The notes beneath the pieces were generated by a model, which searched no databases, had not been told where the DNA came from, and saw only the letters and a list, made by a program, of their open reading frames with translations. 64,000 nucleotides of DNA from Chitinophagales bacterium (GTDB lineage: Bacteria; Bacteroidota; Bacteroidia; Chitinophagales; Chitinophagaceae), in NCBI GenBank assembly GCA_017303395.1, contig JAFLBN010000003.1, positions 62,001 to 126,000 of the forward strand, given 5' to 3'. The position numbers and the translations under genes were made by a program. Shown here one piece after another: positions 37,201 to 45,452 of the stretch (positions are counted from its first letter, which is position 1; each line of letters begins with the position of its first letter).

Positions 37201-37458
37201 GAATGCTGCATTTGCACTACGTATCCTTATATTTTCTGTGGCACCAAGATTGGCATTGCCCGGTTCACAAGCTTTATAGACATCTAGCGTTATCTCATAC
37301 TTATAGTCCCTCAAACCCGAACAAGGGTCTACCCCTATACCTACATATTTTGCATAGATGTCTGCAGCTGCAAAGTGAGTAGCGCTTGATGCATTGCTAA
37401 ACAGTATTGCCAATAATAATAGCATTAACTGGCGAATTAGCCCAAAGTATTTTTTCAT
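34273..37458 (-). CDS. T9SS type B (gliding motility-associated C-terminal) cargo protein, large
   Basis: Surface protein of 1061 residues, related in architecture to the gene at 8441-10648: signal peptide, then ATHFAAADIYAKYVG, an early domain with paired cysteines and GNRNSNIVN, a region of Ig/PKD-like domains (for example TGTFDWTPTTTDIGEHTL), and a type B sorting domain from about residue 975 (AFSPNGDGRND, VFNRLGQEVYNG, GWDGKWRG, ending GDITLVR). It carries cysteine pairs scattered through the middle and a long Thr/Ser-rich beta section. Probably an adhesive or filament-forming T9SS substrate. It is convergent with the giant gene and follows the kelch gene on the same strand, separated from it by a terminator, so it has its own promoter. 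Confidence 0.85.
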   Translation of the reverse strand: MKKYFGLIRQLMLLLLAILFSNASSATHFAAADIYAKYVGIGVDPCSGLRDYKYEITLDVYKACEPGNANLGATENIRIRSANAAFDNTINVPVSSIDTLDELCDAFKSQNSCRVPASSNLPGFVRHRYILTITLASAQSDWIFSWRNGNRNSNIVNLVNANTAQLYVEAGLDNSTKNNSTPRYLVSPIPYICVNQPAIFLNGPYDEDGDSLNVTNVQPLDNIGTPINYSVNYSLSNPVASAGNNPYNVNKNTGTATFTPTGQGYYVVAFLCEEYDKATGARIGYVIRDAQISVLNCSAPPPSVDSIPLQIKDATFVNNALLVCPGSNLNFSVESKSTNPGNQLYMEANTAIIPGSSFTTAGSGTASITGTFDWTPTTTDIGEHTLIITAKDSTCSGTAGLSIVLKNYSVILIRVLQGLDAGKDLPFCALNPTPKQLYVRGAEMLNTIKWTDISGGAAKNLSPDNIINPIATPQSTTEYVVSTPDLAGSCKNQDTVSVYIDNSSGVDIFPQVEDFVMCKPGYLQLDMKLTGKEPLINMPCGPSTNPNTKLDSFTIYGSSVFGTGFSYDTLGSSTPVLYNNVRTAKMQFLILSSEFKEYGIASSTLRSLAFETVKSTTPNSYEYKNFTISLKCTEKKELDKNKGFETGVVPVYTATSNTSFPDGFHKFNFDVPYNIDMNKNLIVQICYSDNPDTVASCTSLNGTPPIIKFNPVTYSAGLVYKPVNGSVKDVCNASIVNNIAEIESRPTFSFDYNEAPSGGFAFIWQSDAYLSDSTIKQPLAYVSKSSAVVLQTFGRSGCKLTDTLNVIVPQHDFYVLPKDTAICFGETSKATVKNGTYYQWFEYENGQFKSAHESVSCEYCATPVLKPKKTTHYKIKVGDELFCYDTIDAYVEVKANPIVNILNKDTVIKYGQSIQLMVNGARMYNWTPVSSLNNPNVSYPIAKPIESTMYVVAGIASNGCVSYDTLRVGISYRDNLLIPTAFSPNGDGRNDLFRIANMTTQRYLEFRVFNRLGQEVYNGVNGWDGKWRGVAQESGAYTYLIRVAYPDGEVETYRGDITLVR

Positions 37459-37496
37459 ATTTTCAGATTATGACAATTAAATACAATTACAAAAAA

Positions 37497-37521
37497 CTAC
37501 CCCGCTGTTAGCGGGGTAGTA
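37497..37521 (-). terminator. Rho-independent terminator of kelch gene
   Basis: On the minus strand a perfect 10-bp stem ACTACCCCGC / GCGGGGTAGT with loop TAACA is followed by six T, 20 bases after the kelch stop. Confidence 0.85.
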
Positions 37522-37540
37522 CCCCTACATTTAAACCATA

Positions 37541-38794
37541 CTACTTACTCAGAAAAATCATAGTGCGATAAGTTTCCTTTTCTGACACTAATTCAAGTAT
37601 ATATTGCCCTTGTGCTAAATCAGATAAGTTGATTGTTTTATCTGCTCCTAACAAACCGGATGCAGATTTTTGACCGGCCATATTGTATGCAGTGTAACTA
37701 TAGTTTCCATTCTCTACATCAATATGCAGTACACCGCTTGATGGGTTTGGATAGACAACAAACCTATTAGTGCCGGCAGTATTGTCAATGCTTAACTTCG
37801 CAGCAATATCCATTTCATACCAATCTCTGAAATATAATTGGCTGGTACCGTCAAGTCGCCATCCGCATCCTACATAGGCCTTGTTGCCTACAGCTGCAGC
37901 TATACCGTACAATCTTGGCGTTGCAGTCCAATTGCTGAATAAACTCGACCATTTATCCGTTGTAGGATTGTAATAAAAAAATGTAGCCTTATAATCTGTA
38001 TAACTAGCTCCACCTAATCCTACGAAACCTTTATTATCAACAACAAATGAGACCGCACCATATCTTGCCACATCAGGGAAATCCGCTTTGGGCGTCCAAG
38101 TGTTGGCAGTAGCATTGTATTCATATGTCTTAACGGTATTGGCAGTACCTACTTGTCCTCCGGAAACATATCCTTTATTATTAATGGCAAATGCCGCGGC
38201 ATTTTCTATACTTGTTTCAGGATAATCTGCCTTTTTTGTCCATTTGTTGGCAGCTGCATCATACTCCCAAACCTGGTTAGTAGCACTTTTACCTCCTCCA
38301 AAAGAACCAGCACCACCAACTATATAAGCTTTATTATTTGCAACAAAAACACTTGATTCTGTTCTTCCTGAATCCGGCAGGCTTGCCTTTTGCACCCACG
38401 CCCCTGTTGAGGGTGTATATTCCCAAAGGTCTTTAAGATTTTTTTGTGTGCCGGAGGTACTTAAAAAGTTTTCAGCACCTAGTCCAAGGTACATTTTCCC
38501 GTTTATAGTAAACGCTACGCCTGCAGAGCGGTTCAGTGGCCCAACGGGAGTTGTTGTTAGATTTTTCCATGCACTTGTTACAGGATCATACTCTTGCAAG
38601 TCATTCAACCATTGCATGTTGGCATACCCGCCTGTCAGGTATATTTTACCTCCAACCACAGCACTCATACCTCCCCAACGTCCAACCTGAAACTGTAAAT
38701 TATCCGACTTTTTTACCCATTGTGCAGATACACTTGATATTGCACAAATAGCTGTTAATGTTGATAGTCCAAACTGAAATAAAGTTCTTTTCAT
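37541..38794 (-). CDS. Kelch-repeat beta-propeller protein with T9SS type A sorting domain
   Basis: Secreted protein of 417 residues. After a signal peptide (1-24, ending SVSAQ) come about six kelch repeats, each with a Gly pair and spaced Tyr and Trp: GGKIYLTGGY, NGKMYLGLGA, NNKAYIVGGAG, NNKGYVSGGQ, DNKGFVGLGG, GNKAYVGCGW, with intervening YDPVTSAW / YTPSTGAW / YDAAANKW / YNATANTW blades. Residues from about 342 form the T9SS type A sorting domain (VVYPNPSSGVLHI). Propellers of this type bind sugars or proteins; no catalytic residues are evident, so binding or surface display is the likely role. Confidence 0.88.
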   Translation of the reverse strand: MKRTLFQFGLSTLTAICAISSVSAQWVKKSDNLQFQVGRWGGMSAVVGGKIYLTGGYANMQWLNDLQEYDPVTSAWKNLTTTPVGPLNRSAGVAFTINGKMYLGLGAENFLSTSGTQKNLKDLWEYTPSTGAWVQKASLPDSGRTESSVFVANNKAYIVGGAGSFGGGKSATNQVWEYDAAANKWTKKADYPETSIENAAAFAINNKGYVSGGQVGTANTVKTYEYNATANTWTPKADFPDVARYGAVSFVVDNKGFVGLGGASYTDYKATFFYYNPTTDKWSSLFSNWTATPRLYGIAAAVGNKAYVGCGWRLDGTSQLYFRDWYEMDIAAKLSIDNTAGTNRFVVYPNPSSGVLHIDVENGNYSYTAYNMAGQKSASGLLGADKTINLSDLAQGQYILELVSEKETYRTMIFLSK

Positions 38795-39133
38795 AATCTA
38801 AGTATTTTACTTGCACACATAGACGACGAAAGAATAAAAACAAGTTTGCAAAATGTAGATAAAGAATAATAATAAAACTTAACGATTCTAAAATCGTAAT
38901 AATTCAAGCTGTTATTATAGCTGTTAGTTAGTCAGTCAGCATTAAACTAAATCAATTGAAACAGAGATATGCTATCGATATAGAACCTATCGGCGCTTTA
39001 TACAAATCCTCAGATCACGACTTAGCCAGACGCTTATCTCCGTAAAGCTGTCTGAAAACTTAAAAAAGCTTAAAAAACGAATAAATACCCACATAAACCT
39101 TAGGACAAGTAATCATATTAATATCTTTGATAA
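38795..39133. other. Divergent intergenic region
   Basis: It separates the kelch gene (minus) from the sensor kinase gene (plus). I see a short inverted repeat ACGATT-CTAA-AATCGT near 38881 and a -7-like TATCTTTG at 39122-39129 only five bases before the kinase ATG, which would give a nearly leaderless transcript if used. No TTTG box is found at the expected distance. No gene is supported. Confidence 0.45.
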
Positions 39134-40684
39134 ATGAATAAAGGCAAATCTAATCCTGTATATCTGTACTACATTATAGGCTTTGTAATAGCCACTCTCA
39201 TAGGCGTACAGGTATATTGGATAAGAAACAGCATATATGCCGAAAAAAAAGCAATAGAACGCAGACTGAAAGAAGACATAGATGACGTTGTAAAAAAAGT
39301 AGAAGAAGATGCCTACTGCTTTACTTACTATTCAAAAGCCTATATTAAAAAAGGTGAAGGCATTTTCATGTTGAAGCAAAAATGGGCGGATGGTCGATTT
39401 ATATCTCCTGACGCAGGTGGATATGTCGATACAATGTCATTATACAATCTATTTCCATCAAAAGCCGATACGGATGTTTTTGTTACTGATAAATCCATAT
39501 GGTTCGAAACCAATCCCGCAACGGTAGATGTAACAATGAAATTTTCTTTTGTAGGTCTTAACCCTGATATAAAACGAACAGACACTATCTCATACCAGAT
39601 AGGCAATATTAGTGGTGATAATTTCAGACAATTGTTATCAAACAAATTTAAAGTTGGTGATGCGATCAATACTACTCTATTAAACAATCTTATTGTATCT
39701 GCGCTGAAAAAGAATAAGCTTGATACTTTTTACTATGCCGGGATAAGAAAGGGAGGTTTCGAAAACTATGAATACATAACCAATGGAAGCAACACGAATG
39801 ATTTGAAAACAACGTCAATCAAAGCAACATTTCTGCACAATAAATTTGATACGCCTTACGAATTGGATGTGTATGTACCGGACTCGTTTATGTCTGTAGT
39901 ACGCTCATTGCTTGTTATGATGATTTCCTCTTTGCTTATCATCATTATCCTTATCGCATCATATATATACTTTGTACGCACCATATTTAATCAGAAAAAA
40001 CTGTCGGAAATAAAAAACAACTTCATAAACAATATTACACATGAGTTTAGAACGCCTATAACCAATATTAACCTTGCCGTTGAAAACTGGAGAGACGCAG
40101 GAGAGACAAACAACTACTACCTGAATATTATTGAGGAAGAAAACAAACACATGGAGCGAAATGTAGAGCAGATACTGCAATTGGCTTCATTGGAAGAAAG
40201 AATCGGTAAAAAACACTTCACCAAAGTAAACATACCTGCTTTGATAAATGAAGCAGCGGCATCTTTTCAAATACAAATTGACAATACAAATGGCCGAATT
40301 AAACTTGATCTAAACGCGACAAATCCTTATTTATATTGCAATGGACTACATCTGCGAAACATGTTACAAAACCTGATAGACAATGCCATCAAATACAGAA
40401 AAGACACACCCTTTATCACTATTTCCACATTCAATACAGGCAGCCACTATGTATTGCAAGTAGAAGACAACGGTATAGGAATGAGCAACGAAACGCAAAA
40501 GTATATTTTCAACAGATTTTACAGAGGAGACACTGGAGACCGGCATGATGTAAAAGGCTTCGGGTTGGGGATGAGCTATGTAAAACACATTGTAGATGAG
40601 CATAACGGGGAAATAAACATAAAAAGTAAGCCTGGGAAGGGCACAAAAGTCACTATTTATTTACCTGAACTAAATAATCAGTAA
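39134..40684 (+). CDS. Two-component sensor histidine kinase
   Basis: Inner-membrane kinase of 516 residues. A first membrane helix (about 9-27) and a second (about 262-284) enclose a periplasmic sensor domain of about 235 residues of unknown ligand. No HAMP domain separates the second helix from the HisKA region, as is common in Bacteroidota. The phosphoacceptor is His303 in NNITHEFRTPITN. The ATPase domain shows the N box (NMLQNLIDNAIKYR), G1 (VEDNGIGM), F box (IFNRFYRG) and G2 (GFGLGMSYVKHIVDEH). The cognate regulator gene starts one base after the stop. The signal sensed cannot be read from sequence. Confidence 0.93.
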   Translation: MNKGKSNPVYLYYIIGFVIATLIGVQVYWIRNSIYAEKKAIERRLKEDIDDVVKKVEEDAYCFTYYSKAYIKKGEGIFMLKQKWADGRFISPDAGGYVDTMSLYNLFPSKADTDVFVTDKSIWFETNPATVDVTMKFSFVGLNPDIKRTDTISYQIGNISGDNFRQLLSNKFKVGDAINTTLLNNLIVSALKKNKLDTFYYAGIRKGGFENYEYITNGSNTNDLKTTSIKATFLHNKFDTPYELDVYVPDSFMSVVRSLLVMMISSLLIIIILIASYIYFVRTIFNQKKLSEIKNNFINNITHEFRTPITNINLAVENWRDAGETNNYYLNIIEEENKHMERNVEQILQLASLEERIGKKHFTKVNIPALINEAAASFQIQIDNTNGRIKLDLNATNPYLYCNGLHLRNMLQNLIDNAIKYRKDTPFITISTFNTGSHYVLQVEDNGIGMSNETQKYIFNRFYRGDTGDRHDVKGFGLGMSYVKHIVDEHNGEINIKSKPGKGTKVTIYLPELNNQ

Positions 40685-40685
40685 C

Positions 40686-41369
40686 ATGTCGCGAATCTTA
40701 TTTGTAGAAGATGACTTAAATCTTGGGATGCTCTTGAAAGAGAATCTTAACAACAAGGGCTTCGATACTACCTGGTGTAAAAACGGCGAAGATGGCCTGA
40801 ACATGTTTAAAAAAGAGAAATTCTCCTTATGCATATTGGATGTAATGATGCCACTAAAGGATGGGTTTGCTCTGTGTAAAGAAATCAGATTAATAAATGC
40901 GGAAGTGCCTATCATATTCCTGACCGCAAGAAGTATGAGTGAGGATGTAATAAAAGGTTTTGAATATGGTGCAGATGACTACCTAACAAAACCATTTAAT
41001 ACACAAGAGTTGTATCTGCGAATTAAAGCAATTCTGAAAAGAATGCTGCCAAAAGAGAGCAACCAAGTTAAAACATACAATATTGGGAAATACCTCTTTG
41101 ACCATAATAAAATGACACTGGAGTATGAAGGAGAGATCACTAAACTAAGCTCGAAAGAAGCAGATTTATTGTGGGTATTGGTAACAAATAAAAACGAGCT
41201 GACACAACGAAATTTGATACTGGAAAAAGTATGGGGCAATGATGACTATTTTGCCGCAAAGAGTATGGACGTTTATATCAGCAAACTCAGAAAGCTGCTG
41301 AAAAACGACCCTGAAATTGAAATCCTAAACGCTTATGGCATTGGGTTTAAAATGATAATAAATGAATAA
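40686..41369 (+). CDS. OmpR-family response regulator
   Basis: DNA-binding regulator of 227 residues. The receiver (1-120) has acidic pocket Glu8-Asp9-Asp10, phosphoacceptor Asp52 in CILDVMMP, and Lys102 in YLTKPFN. The C-terminal winged helix (about 130-227) holds LSSKEADLLWVLV and the recognition region NDDYFAAKSMDVYISKLRKLL. The ATG follows the kinase stop by one base (TAACATG), so the two are translated together and form one two-component system. Targets unknown. Confidence 0.94.
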   Translation: MSRILFVEDDLNLGMLLKENLNNKGFDTTWCKNGEDGLNMFKKEKFSLCILDVMMPLKDGFALCKEIRLINAEVPIIFLTARSMSEDVIKGFEYGADDYLTKPFNTQELYLRIKAILKRMLPKESNQVKTYNIGKYLFDHNKMTLEYEGEITKLSSKEADLLWVLVTNKNELTQRNLILEKVWGNDDYFAAKSMDVYISKLRKLLKNDPEIEILNAYGIGFKMIINE

Positions 41370-41546
41370 GCGTTTGATTAGAATACAGGTAATAAATGTA
41401 TTTTCTAAGACTTTAGAATGTAGAAAAGAAGTATATACCCGAACAAGCAAATGAATCACCTGAAATATCTACACTGCACAACTTATTGATTTACAATATA
41501 CTTATAGTCTAGTATAACAGACAAATAATCATTTTTCCTAAAAAAA

Positions 41547-41579
41547 TTTGGTTAATTGAATGTATTACTATTACATTTG
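41547..41579 (+). promoter_or_regulatory. Promoter of padR-membrane protein operon
   Basis: TTTG at 41547-41550 and TACATTTG at 41572-41579 are 21 bases apart, matching the Bacteroidota consensus. The -7 box ends 22 bases before the PadR start codon. Confidence 0.65.
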
Positions 41580-41601
41580 TACTATACAAGTTGAATAATA
41601 C

Positions 41602-41985
41602 ATGTTACGTACAACAAATAAACAAGAACAATACAAAAACGAATTGCTTGAAGCTTGGGAAGAAACCTACAAAAAAGGACAACTTACGCTTTGGATATTC
41701 CTTGCATTGAAAGAAAGTGAAAAATTTGTTGACGATATAAAACAGTATGTTGAATCTGCTTCCGGTAATACTCTGACATGCGAGGAGCAGAGCCTGTACC
41801 GTACACTGCGCAAATACAAAGAGTTGGAAATGGTAGACTATAATACCAAACCCGGCGATGGTGGCCCCGAAAGAAAATATTATTACCTCACTAAACTAGG
41901 TGAGGAATTACTGCAGCGCTTTTGTGAGCGAAACATCAAACTATTTTTTCAACCACAGATAAAAAATTTAATGTTCAAAAACTAA
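41602..41985 (+). CDS. PadR-family transcriptional regulator
   Basis: Winged-helix repressor of 127 residues of the short PadR type. The N-terminal winged helix contains ELLEAWEETYKKGQLTLWIFLAL and SLYRTLRKYKELEMVDY, then the wing PGDGGPERKYYYLTKLGEELLQRF, matching the PadR core R-K-Y-Y-x-L-T. It likely senses a small molecule and represses its own operon. It is followed after 4 bases by a membrane protein gene, the usual arrangement in which the regulator controls a membrane partner. Ligand unknown. Confidence 0.88.
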   Translation: MLRTTNKQEQYKNELLEAWEETYKKGQLTLWIFLALKESEKFVDDIKQYVESASGNTLTCEEQSLYRTLRKYKELEMVDYNTKPGDGGPERKYYYLTKLGEELLQRFCERNIKLFFQPQIKNLMFKN

Positions 41986-41989
41986 GTAT

Positions 41990-42397
41990 ATGAATTTTAT
42001 CAATCGTTACATTCTATTATTTGCAAGTATTGCAGTAGTTCTGTCAACTACTTTTATGCTTTTGCTATACAATATGCTGACAAACAAAGCATATACCGGC
42101 ATCATTATCCTTAGCGTATTATACGCTGCAGCCTATTTTATAACAGCATTATTAATTGGCAAAAAAGATGTGTATGAGGGGTATATTGGTTTTAATTATC
42201 ACCTTACAACCTACATAGTTTGTATGTTAATACCTATTTCCTTGGCAACCATTGGGTATCTGCCAACGTATTTCATTGGCCAAGCATTGAGTATTGGCAT
42301 TTTTTGGGGCATTGGATTGACAATACATTTTATTGTGTTCTTGACAAACAGAAAGAAGAGCATCAAAGGGTTTGATAAGACCGAGTTGTTTGAGTAA
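41990..42397 (+). CDS. Small four-helix membrane protein, PadR partner
   Basis: Inner-membrane protein of 135 residues with four predicted helices (about 6-29, 37-58, 73-95, 97-117) and a basic C-terminal tail (TNRKKSIKGF). No recognisable family motif. The start is 4 bases after the padR stop, so the pair is cotranscribed and the protein is probably the main target of PadR regulation. Confidence 0.7.
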   Translation: MNFINRYILLFASIAVVLSTTFMLLLYNMLTNKAYTGIIILSVLYAAAYFITALLIGKKDVYEGYIGFNYHLTTYIVCMLIPISLATIGYLPTYFIGQALSIGIFWGIGLTIHFIVFLTNRKKSIKGFDKTELFE

Positions 42398-42532
42398 CCG
42401 ATTGTCATACAAGGGTGAAATAAGGGGTTAGTTTAAGCTTTATTAAGGATTGTTAATATTTGTTATCCACCATAAGAAGATATTGTAAATAATTTTTCGG
42501 TGCATTATTCAAAATTTAAAAACATGTACCAG

Positions 42533-43384
42533 ATGAAAAATTTATCTACACTCCTTTTGTCAATTACTATACTGGCTGCCACACATACACAAGCACAGTA
42601 TTGCATGTTACCCGGGCGTACGTCGTACAGTACTACACAACCGGGTATCAAGATATTCAGACTCAATACCATCAATCGCACATCGCTGCAGGTTGAAAAC
42701 CCGCTTTCGCAACCTTCATTAGTAGTCACTACAGACACTACTACTTTGCAACGCGGACAAACCTATACAGTAAACATACTACACACAAGAGATAGTATTA
42801 TTGCCAGCTTCGCTACAGCCCGCAACAACATCCGCATGTGGATAGATTACAACAATGACAAAGACTTTGACGATGCAGGGGAAACAGTAATAACTGCAGA
42901 CCTGCAAACGGCAGGCTGGTATACCAATACTTTTACAGTGCCTCCCACTGCTCCTCTTGGCACCATACGCCTGCGTGTTACTGCCAAAATGAGTGCAGAT
43001 GCCGGACATAGTGTGCCAACATCCTGCGATATACCCAAAGACCCGATAGACTACCACGGCGAGATGGAAGACTACCACCTGAAAATTGTACCTGCTACTG
43101 GCATAGAGAACACAACAGAGGATAATTTACAAACATCTCTGTACCCAAACCCGACAACAGGCATTGTGAGCGTAATGATAGATAGTAAAAACCACACACA
43201 GCTTGGCATTCAACTTTACGACATTACTGGAAAACTTGTAAAAACATTAGTCCAGGAAAATATCCAAAGCAATTACAAGTACGACTTCAATCTAAACAAC
43301 TATAGTCTTCAATCAGGTGTGTATTTCATAAAGATTACCTCTGCACAAGGGCAATCTTATCAAAGACTCGTGCTGAACAATTAA
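42533..43384 (+). CDS. GEVED-domain T9SS type A cargo protein
   Basis: Secreted protein of 283 residues. I chose the ATG at 42533 because it starts the signal peptide (MKNLSTLLLS, ending TQAQ); upstream in-frame starts at 42500 and 42524 add only a short polar lead. The centre is a GEVED domain with WIDYNNDKDFDDAGE (an acidic, calcium-loop-like motif) and DYHGEMEDYHL. The C-terminus from about residue 205 is a T9SS type A sorting domain (SLYPNPTTGIVSV). GEVED domains occur in secreted Bacteroidota enzymes and adhesins. Here there is no catalytic domain attached. A terminator follows. Confidence 0.85.
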   Translation: MKNLSTLLLSITILAATHTQAQYCMLPGRTSYSTTQPGIKIFRLNTINRTSLQVENPLSQPSLVVTTDTTTLQRGQTYTVNILHTRDSIIASFATARNNIRMWIDYNNDKDFDDAGETVITADLQTAGWYTNTFTVPPTAPLGTIRLRVTAKMSADAGHSVPTSCDIPKDPIDYHGEMEDYHLKIVPATGIENTTEDNLQTSLYPNPTTGIVSVMIDSKNHTQLGIQLYDITGKLVKTLVQENIQSNYKYDFNLNNYSLQSGVYFIKITSAQGQSYQRLVLNN

Positions 43385-43402
43385 GCAATACATACCAACA
43401 TT

Positions 43403-43436
43403 GGGTACACCTTTAAGGGTGTACCCTCATTTTTTC
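43403..43436 (+). terminator. Rho-independent terminator
   Basis: A perfect 9-bp stem GGGTACACC / GGTGTACCC (43403-43411 with 43418-43426) with a T run after it separates the GEVED gene from the cytochrome-like pair. Confidence 0.8.
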
Positions 43437-43778
43437 ATGGCTATGAAGAAATACGCAATACTATCGGCTATGGTATTAATTGCCTGCCAAAAAAAGGAGA
43501 AAACAACTAATACAAATCCTGCACCTTGTGTGGCATCATATACTACATATATTAAACCTATAATTGCAAACAAATGTGCTACAACAGGCTGTCATGGACA
43601 TAATGGGCTGGCAAATCTCAATGACTATAACATTTTGAAAGAACGTGCTGACAACGGCAACGTAAACAAATTTGTGTTTGAGCTGAAGATGATGCCCCCA
43701 ACAACAGCCACACAACTAACTGATACAGAAAAAGAAAAACTACAATGCTGGCTTAAAAATGGTGCACAGAATAATTAA
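43437..43778 (+). CDS. Small lipoprotein with CX4CH c-haem-like motif
   Basis: Exported lipoprotein of 113 residues (ATG at 43437; the next Met, two codons on, is also possible). The signal peptide ends LIAC, the lipidated Cys. The soluble part has one CATTGCH motif (CX4CH), then NGLANLNDYNILKERA, a Met-Pro-Pro pair MMPPTT and LTDTEKEKLQCWLKNGAQ. The layout, a Cys-Cys-His site followed by MP and a final W(L/I)xxGAQ helix, matches c-type cytochrome domains attached to cell-wall or propeller proteins, with Met as a candidate sixth ligand. The CX4CH spacing is non-standard for CxxCH. The next gene overlaps its end by 20 bases. Confidence 0.65.
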   Translation: MAMKKYAILSAMVLIACQKKEKTTNTNPAPCVASYTTYIKPIIANKCATTGCHGHNGLANLNDYNILKERADNGNVNKFVFELKMMPPTTATQLTDTEKEKLQCWLKNGAQNN

Positions 43779-45207
43779 ATATATGATTGCATTAGGATTA
43801 CTCTGTGCTTGTAAGCACCGGCCAAACGTACCATTGGGAGACTACCCCAAAGACGTAGAGAACATTATCATCCCAAAATGTGCAACAAGCGGCTGTCATA
43901 ACAGTCAAAGCGCCGCAGGGGCTGGCGGACTAAACCTGACAACCTGGAACGATATGTTTGCAGGTGCAAGATCAGGTGCCGTGACAATTCCATTTAGGCC
44001 TGATTTCAGTACCCTTTGCTATTACACCAATACCGATACCTCACTCGGAGTAGCACTTATACCTACTATGCCGGAAGGCCAGCCCCCTCTCACAAAACAA
44101 GAATACCTCATATTGCGAAACTGGATAGCCGCCGGCGCACAGAATGCAAAAGGAGAAGTAAAGTTTGCAGACAACCCAAATCGAAAAAAGATATACGTAT
44201 TGCACCGTATGTGCGATGTGGTGACAGTATTTGATGCTGCCACCCTGCTTCAAATGCGCTATATAGATGTTGGCGTAAAGCAGTTACAAGATTATCCCTA
44301 TAGCATAAAAGTATCTCCGGACGGAAAGTATTGGTACGTGTCTTTTTTTGCTCAGTCAAATATTATTCAGCAATATGATGCCGTTAATGACAAACTCATA
44401 GGCAACATTACACTTGGCGATGGTATATGGACCAGTTTCACTATCAGCCCGAACGGACGCTATGGATATTTTGTTGACAACAGTAGCCCCGGCAAAATAG
44501 TTTGTGCTGATCTGCTCAACAGGAGAATACTGCACACCTACACGTTCAATAATACCTTGCAGTACCCATACGGCATATCTTACAACGAGGCATCTGAGCA
44601 ACTGTATATTGGCACTACAGCAGGCAATTTTATTTATAACATAGATATGATCAACCCATCATCCCCTATTCTGCATCAAATACCGCTGGATGGCAGCACA
44701 ACAATCAGGCATAAGCCGAGTGTAGAACCCATACAGCTCCTTACTGTAGGACATTACTGTTATATTATTTGCCAAAACACCCAAGACCTGAAAATACTTG
44801 ACACGTTAACAAAGACCGTAATTAAAAACATCCAACTCCCTGCGGCACCTACATGTATGGACTACTCCGAAAAATACAATAAGCTATTTATCAGCTGCAC
44901 AGAAGATATCACCAGCTTTGCACCACTCAGAGGCAGTATATGTGTAATAGACATCAACACATTAGCGCTGCAAAAAAACATCTATAGCGGTTATCAACCC
45001 TATGGTTTGGCAGTAGATGATGCAAGTGGATTAGTAACAGTAGCCAACGCGAATCTGAACAGTGCGGGCCCTTCACCTCACCACACAAGCAACTGTGGCG
45101 GACGAAACGGAAATGTGAGCTTTATTGATATGCTTACACTATCACTCATTAGTGGTAAAAAGTCTGAAGTTGCAGTATTTCCAATTTGCATTGGTATCAG
45201 GCATTAA
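43759..45207 (+). CDS. Lipoprotein with CX4CH cytochrome-like domain and YVTN-type beta-propeller
   Basis: Exported protein of 482 residues, or 474 if the ATG at 43783 is used. I prefer 43759 because it gives basic residues before the hydrophobic stretch of the lipoprotein signal (LLCAC). N-terminal region (about 28-135) repeats the layout of the previous gene: CATSGCH, a later MPEG and LRNWIAAGAQN. The rest (about 145-480) is a beta-propeller with repeats such as KIYVLHRMCDVVTVFDA, GKYWYVSFFAQSNIIQQYDA and GRYGYFVDNSSPGKIVCAD, like YVTN-repeat surface proteins. Likely an electron-transfer or haem-linked surface protein working with its partner; substrate unknown. It overlaps the first gene by 20 bases. 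Confidence 0.75.
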   Translation: MVHRIIKYMIALGLLCACKHRPNVPLGDYPKDVENIIIPKCATSGCHNSQSAAGAGGLNLTTWNDMFAGARSGAVTIPFRPDFSTLCYYTNTDTSLGVALIPTMPEGQPPLTKQEYLILRNWIAAGAQNAKGEVKFADNPNRKKIYVLHRMCDVVTVFDAATLLQMRYIDVGVKQLQDYPYSIKVSPDGKYWYVSFFAQSNIIQQYDAVNDKLIGNITLGDGIWTSFTISPNGRYGYFVDNSSPGKIVCADLLNRRILHTYTFNNTLQYPYGISYNEASEQLYIGTTAGNFIYNIDMINPSSPILHQIPLDGSTTIRHKPSVEPIQLLTVGHYCYIICQNTQDLKILDTLTKTVIKNIQLPAAPTCMDYSEKYNKLFISCTEDITSFAPLRGSICVIDINTLALQKNIYSGYQPYGLAVDDASGLVTVANANLNSAGPSPHHTSNCGGRNGNVSFIDMLTLSLISGKKSEVAVFPICIGIRH

Positions 45208-45360
45208 TTACTTGCACCATTTTTTACCCAACAGATATCCTATCATTGATTTCAATTCTTTAGCACAATTAAATAATAGTAATGAATTGAAATCTATTAT
45301 TGTTCTAATAGCTGAGGAAAACTGTTCAAAATTCGTACTTCTCTCTCCGCCCAGAAATTG

Positions 45361-45388
45361 AAAGCCTCACATTGTGGGGCTTTTTTAT
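45361..45388 (+). terminator. Rho-independent terminator
   Basis: A 10-bp stem AAAGCCTCAC / GTGGGGCTTT with an ATT loop and six T after it lies 150 bases after the propeller gene. Confidence 0.75.
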
Positions 45389-45401
45389 TGCACAAATATT
45401 T

Positions 45402-45433
45402 AGGGTCCCGAAAACGAGACCCTCTTCTTTTTG
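45402..45433. terminator. Probable second terminator, convergent region
   Basis: A 9-bp stem AGGGTCCCG / CGAGACCCT (one G-T wobble) with an AAAA loop and a T-rich run on the plus strand lies 20 bases after the stop of the minus-strand synthetase and may serve it too, with a weaker T run on that side. Confidence 0.6.
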
Positions 45434-45452
45434 AACAAAAACTAATAAACTG

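Noticed and set aside
45125-45361. 78-codon plus-strand open frame overlapping the propeller gene end
   Set aside because: It starts inside the real gene in another frame and ends at the terminator; composition is random.
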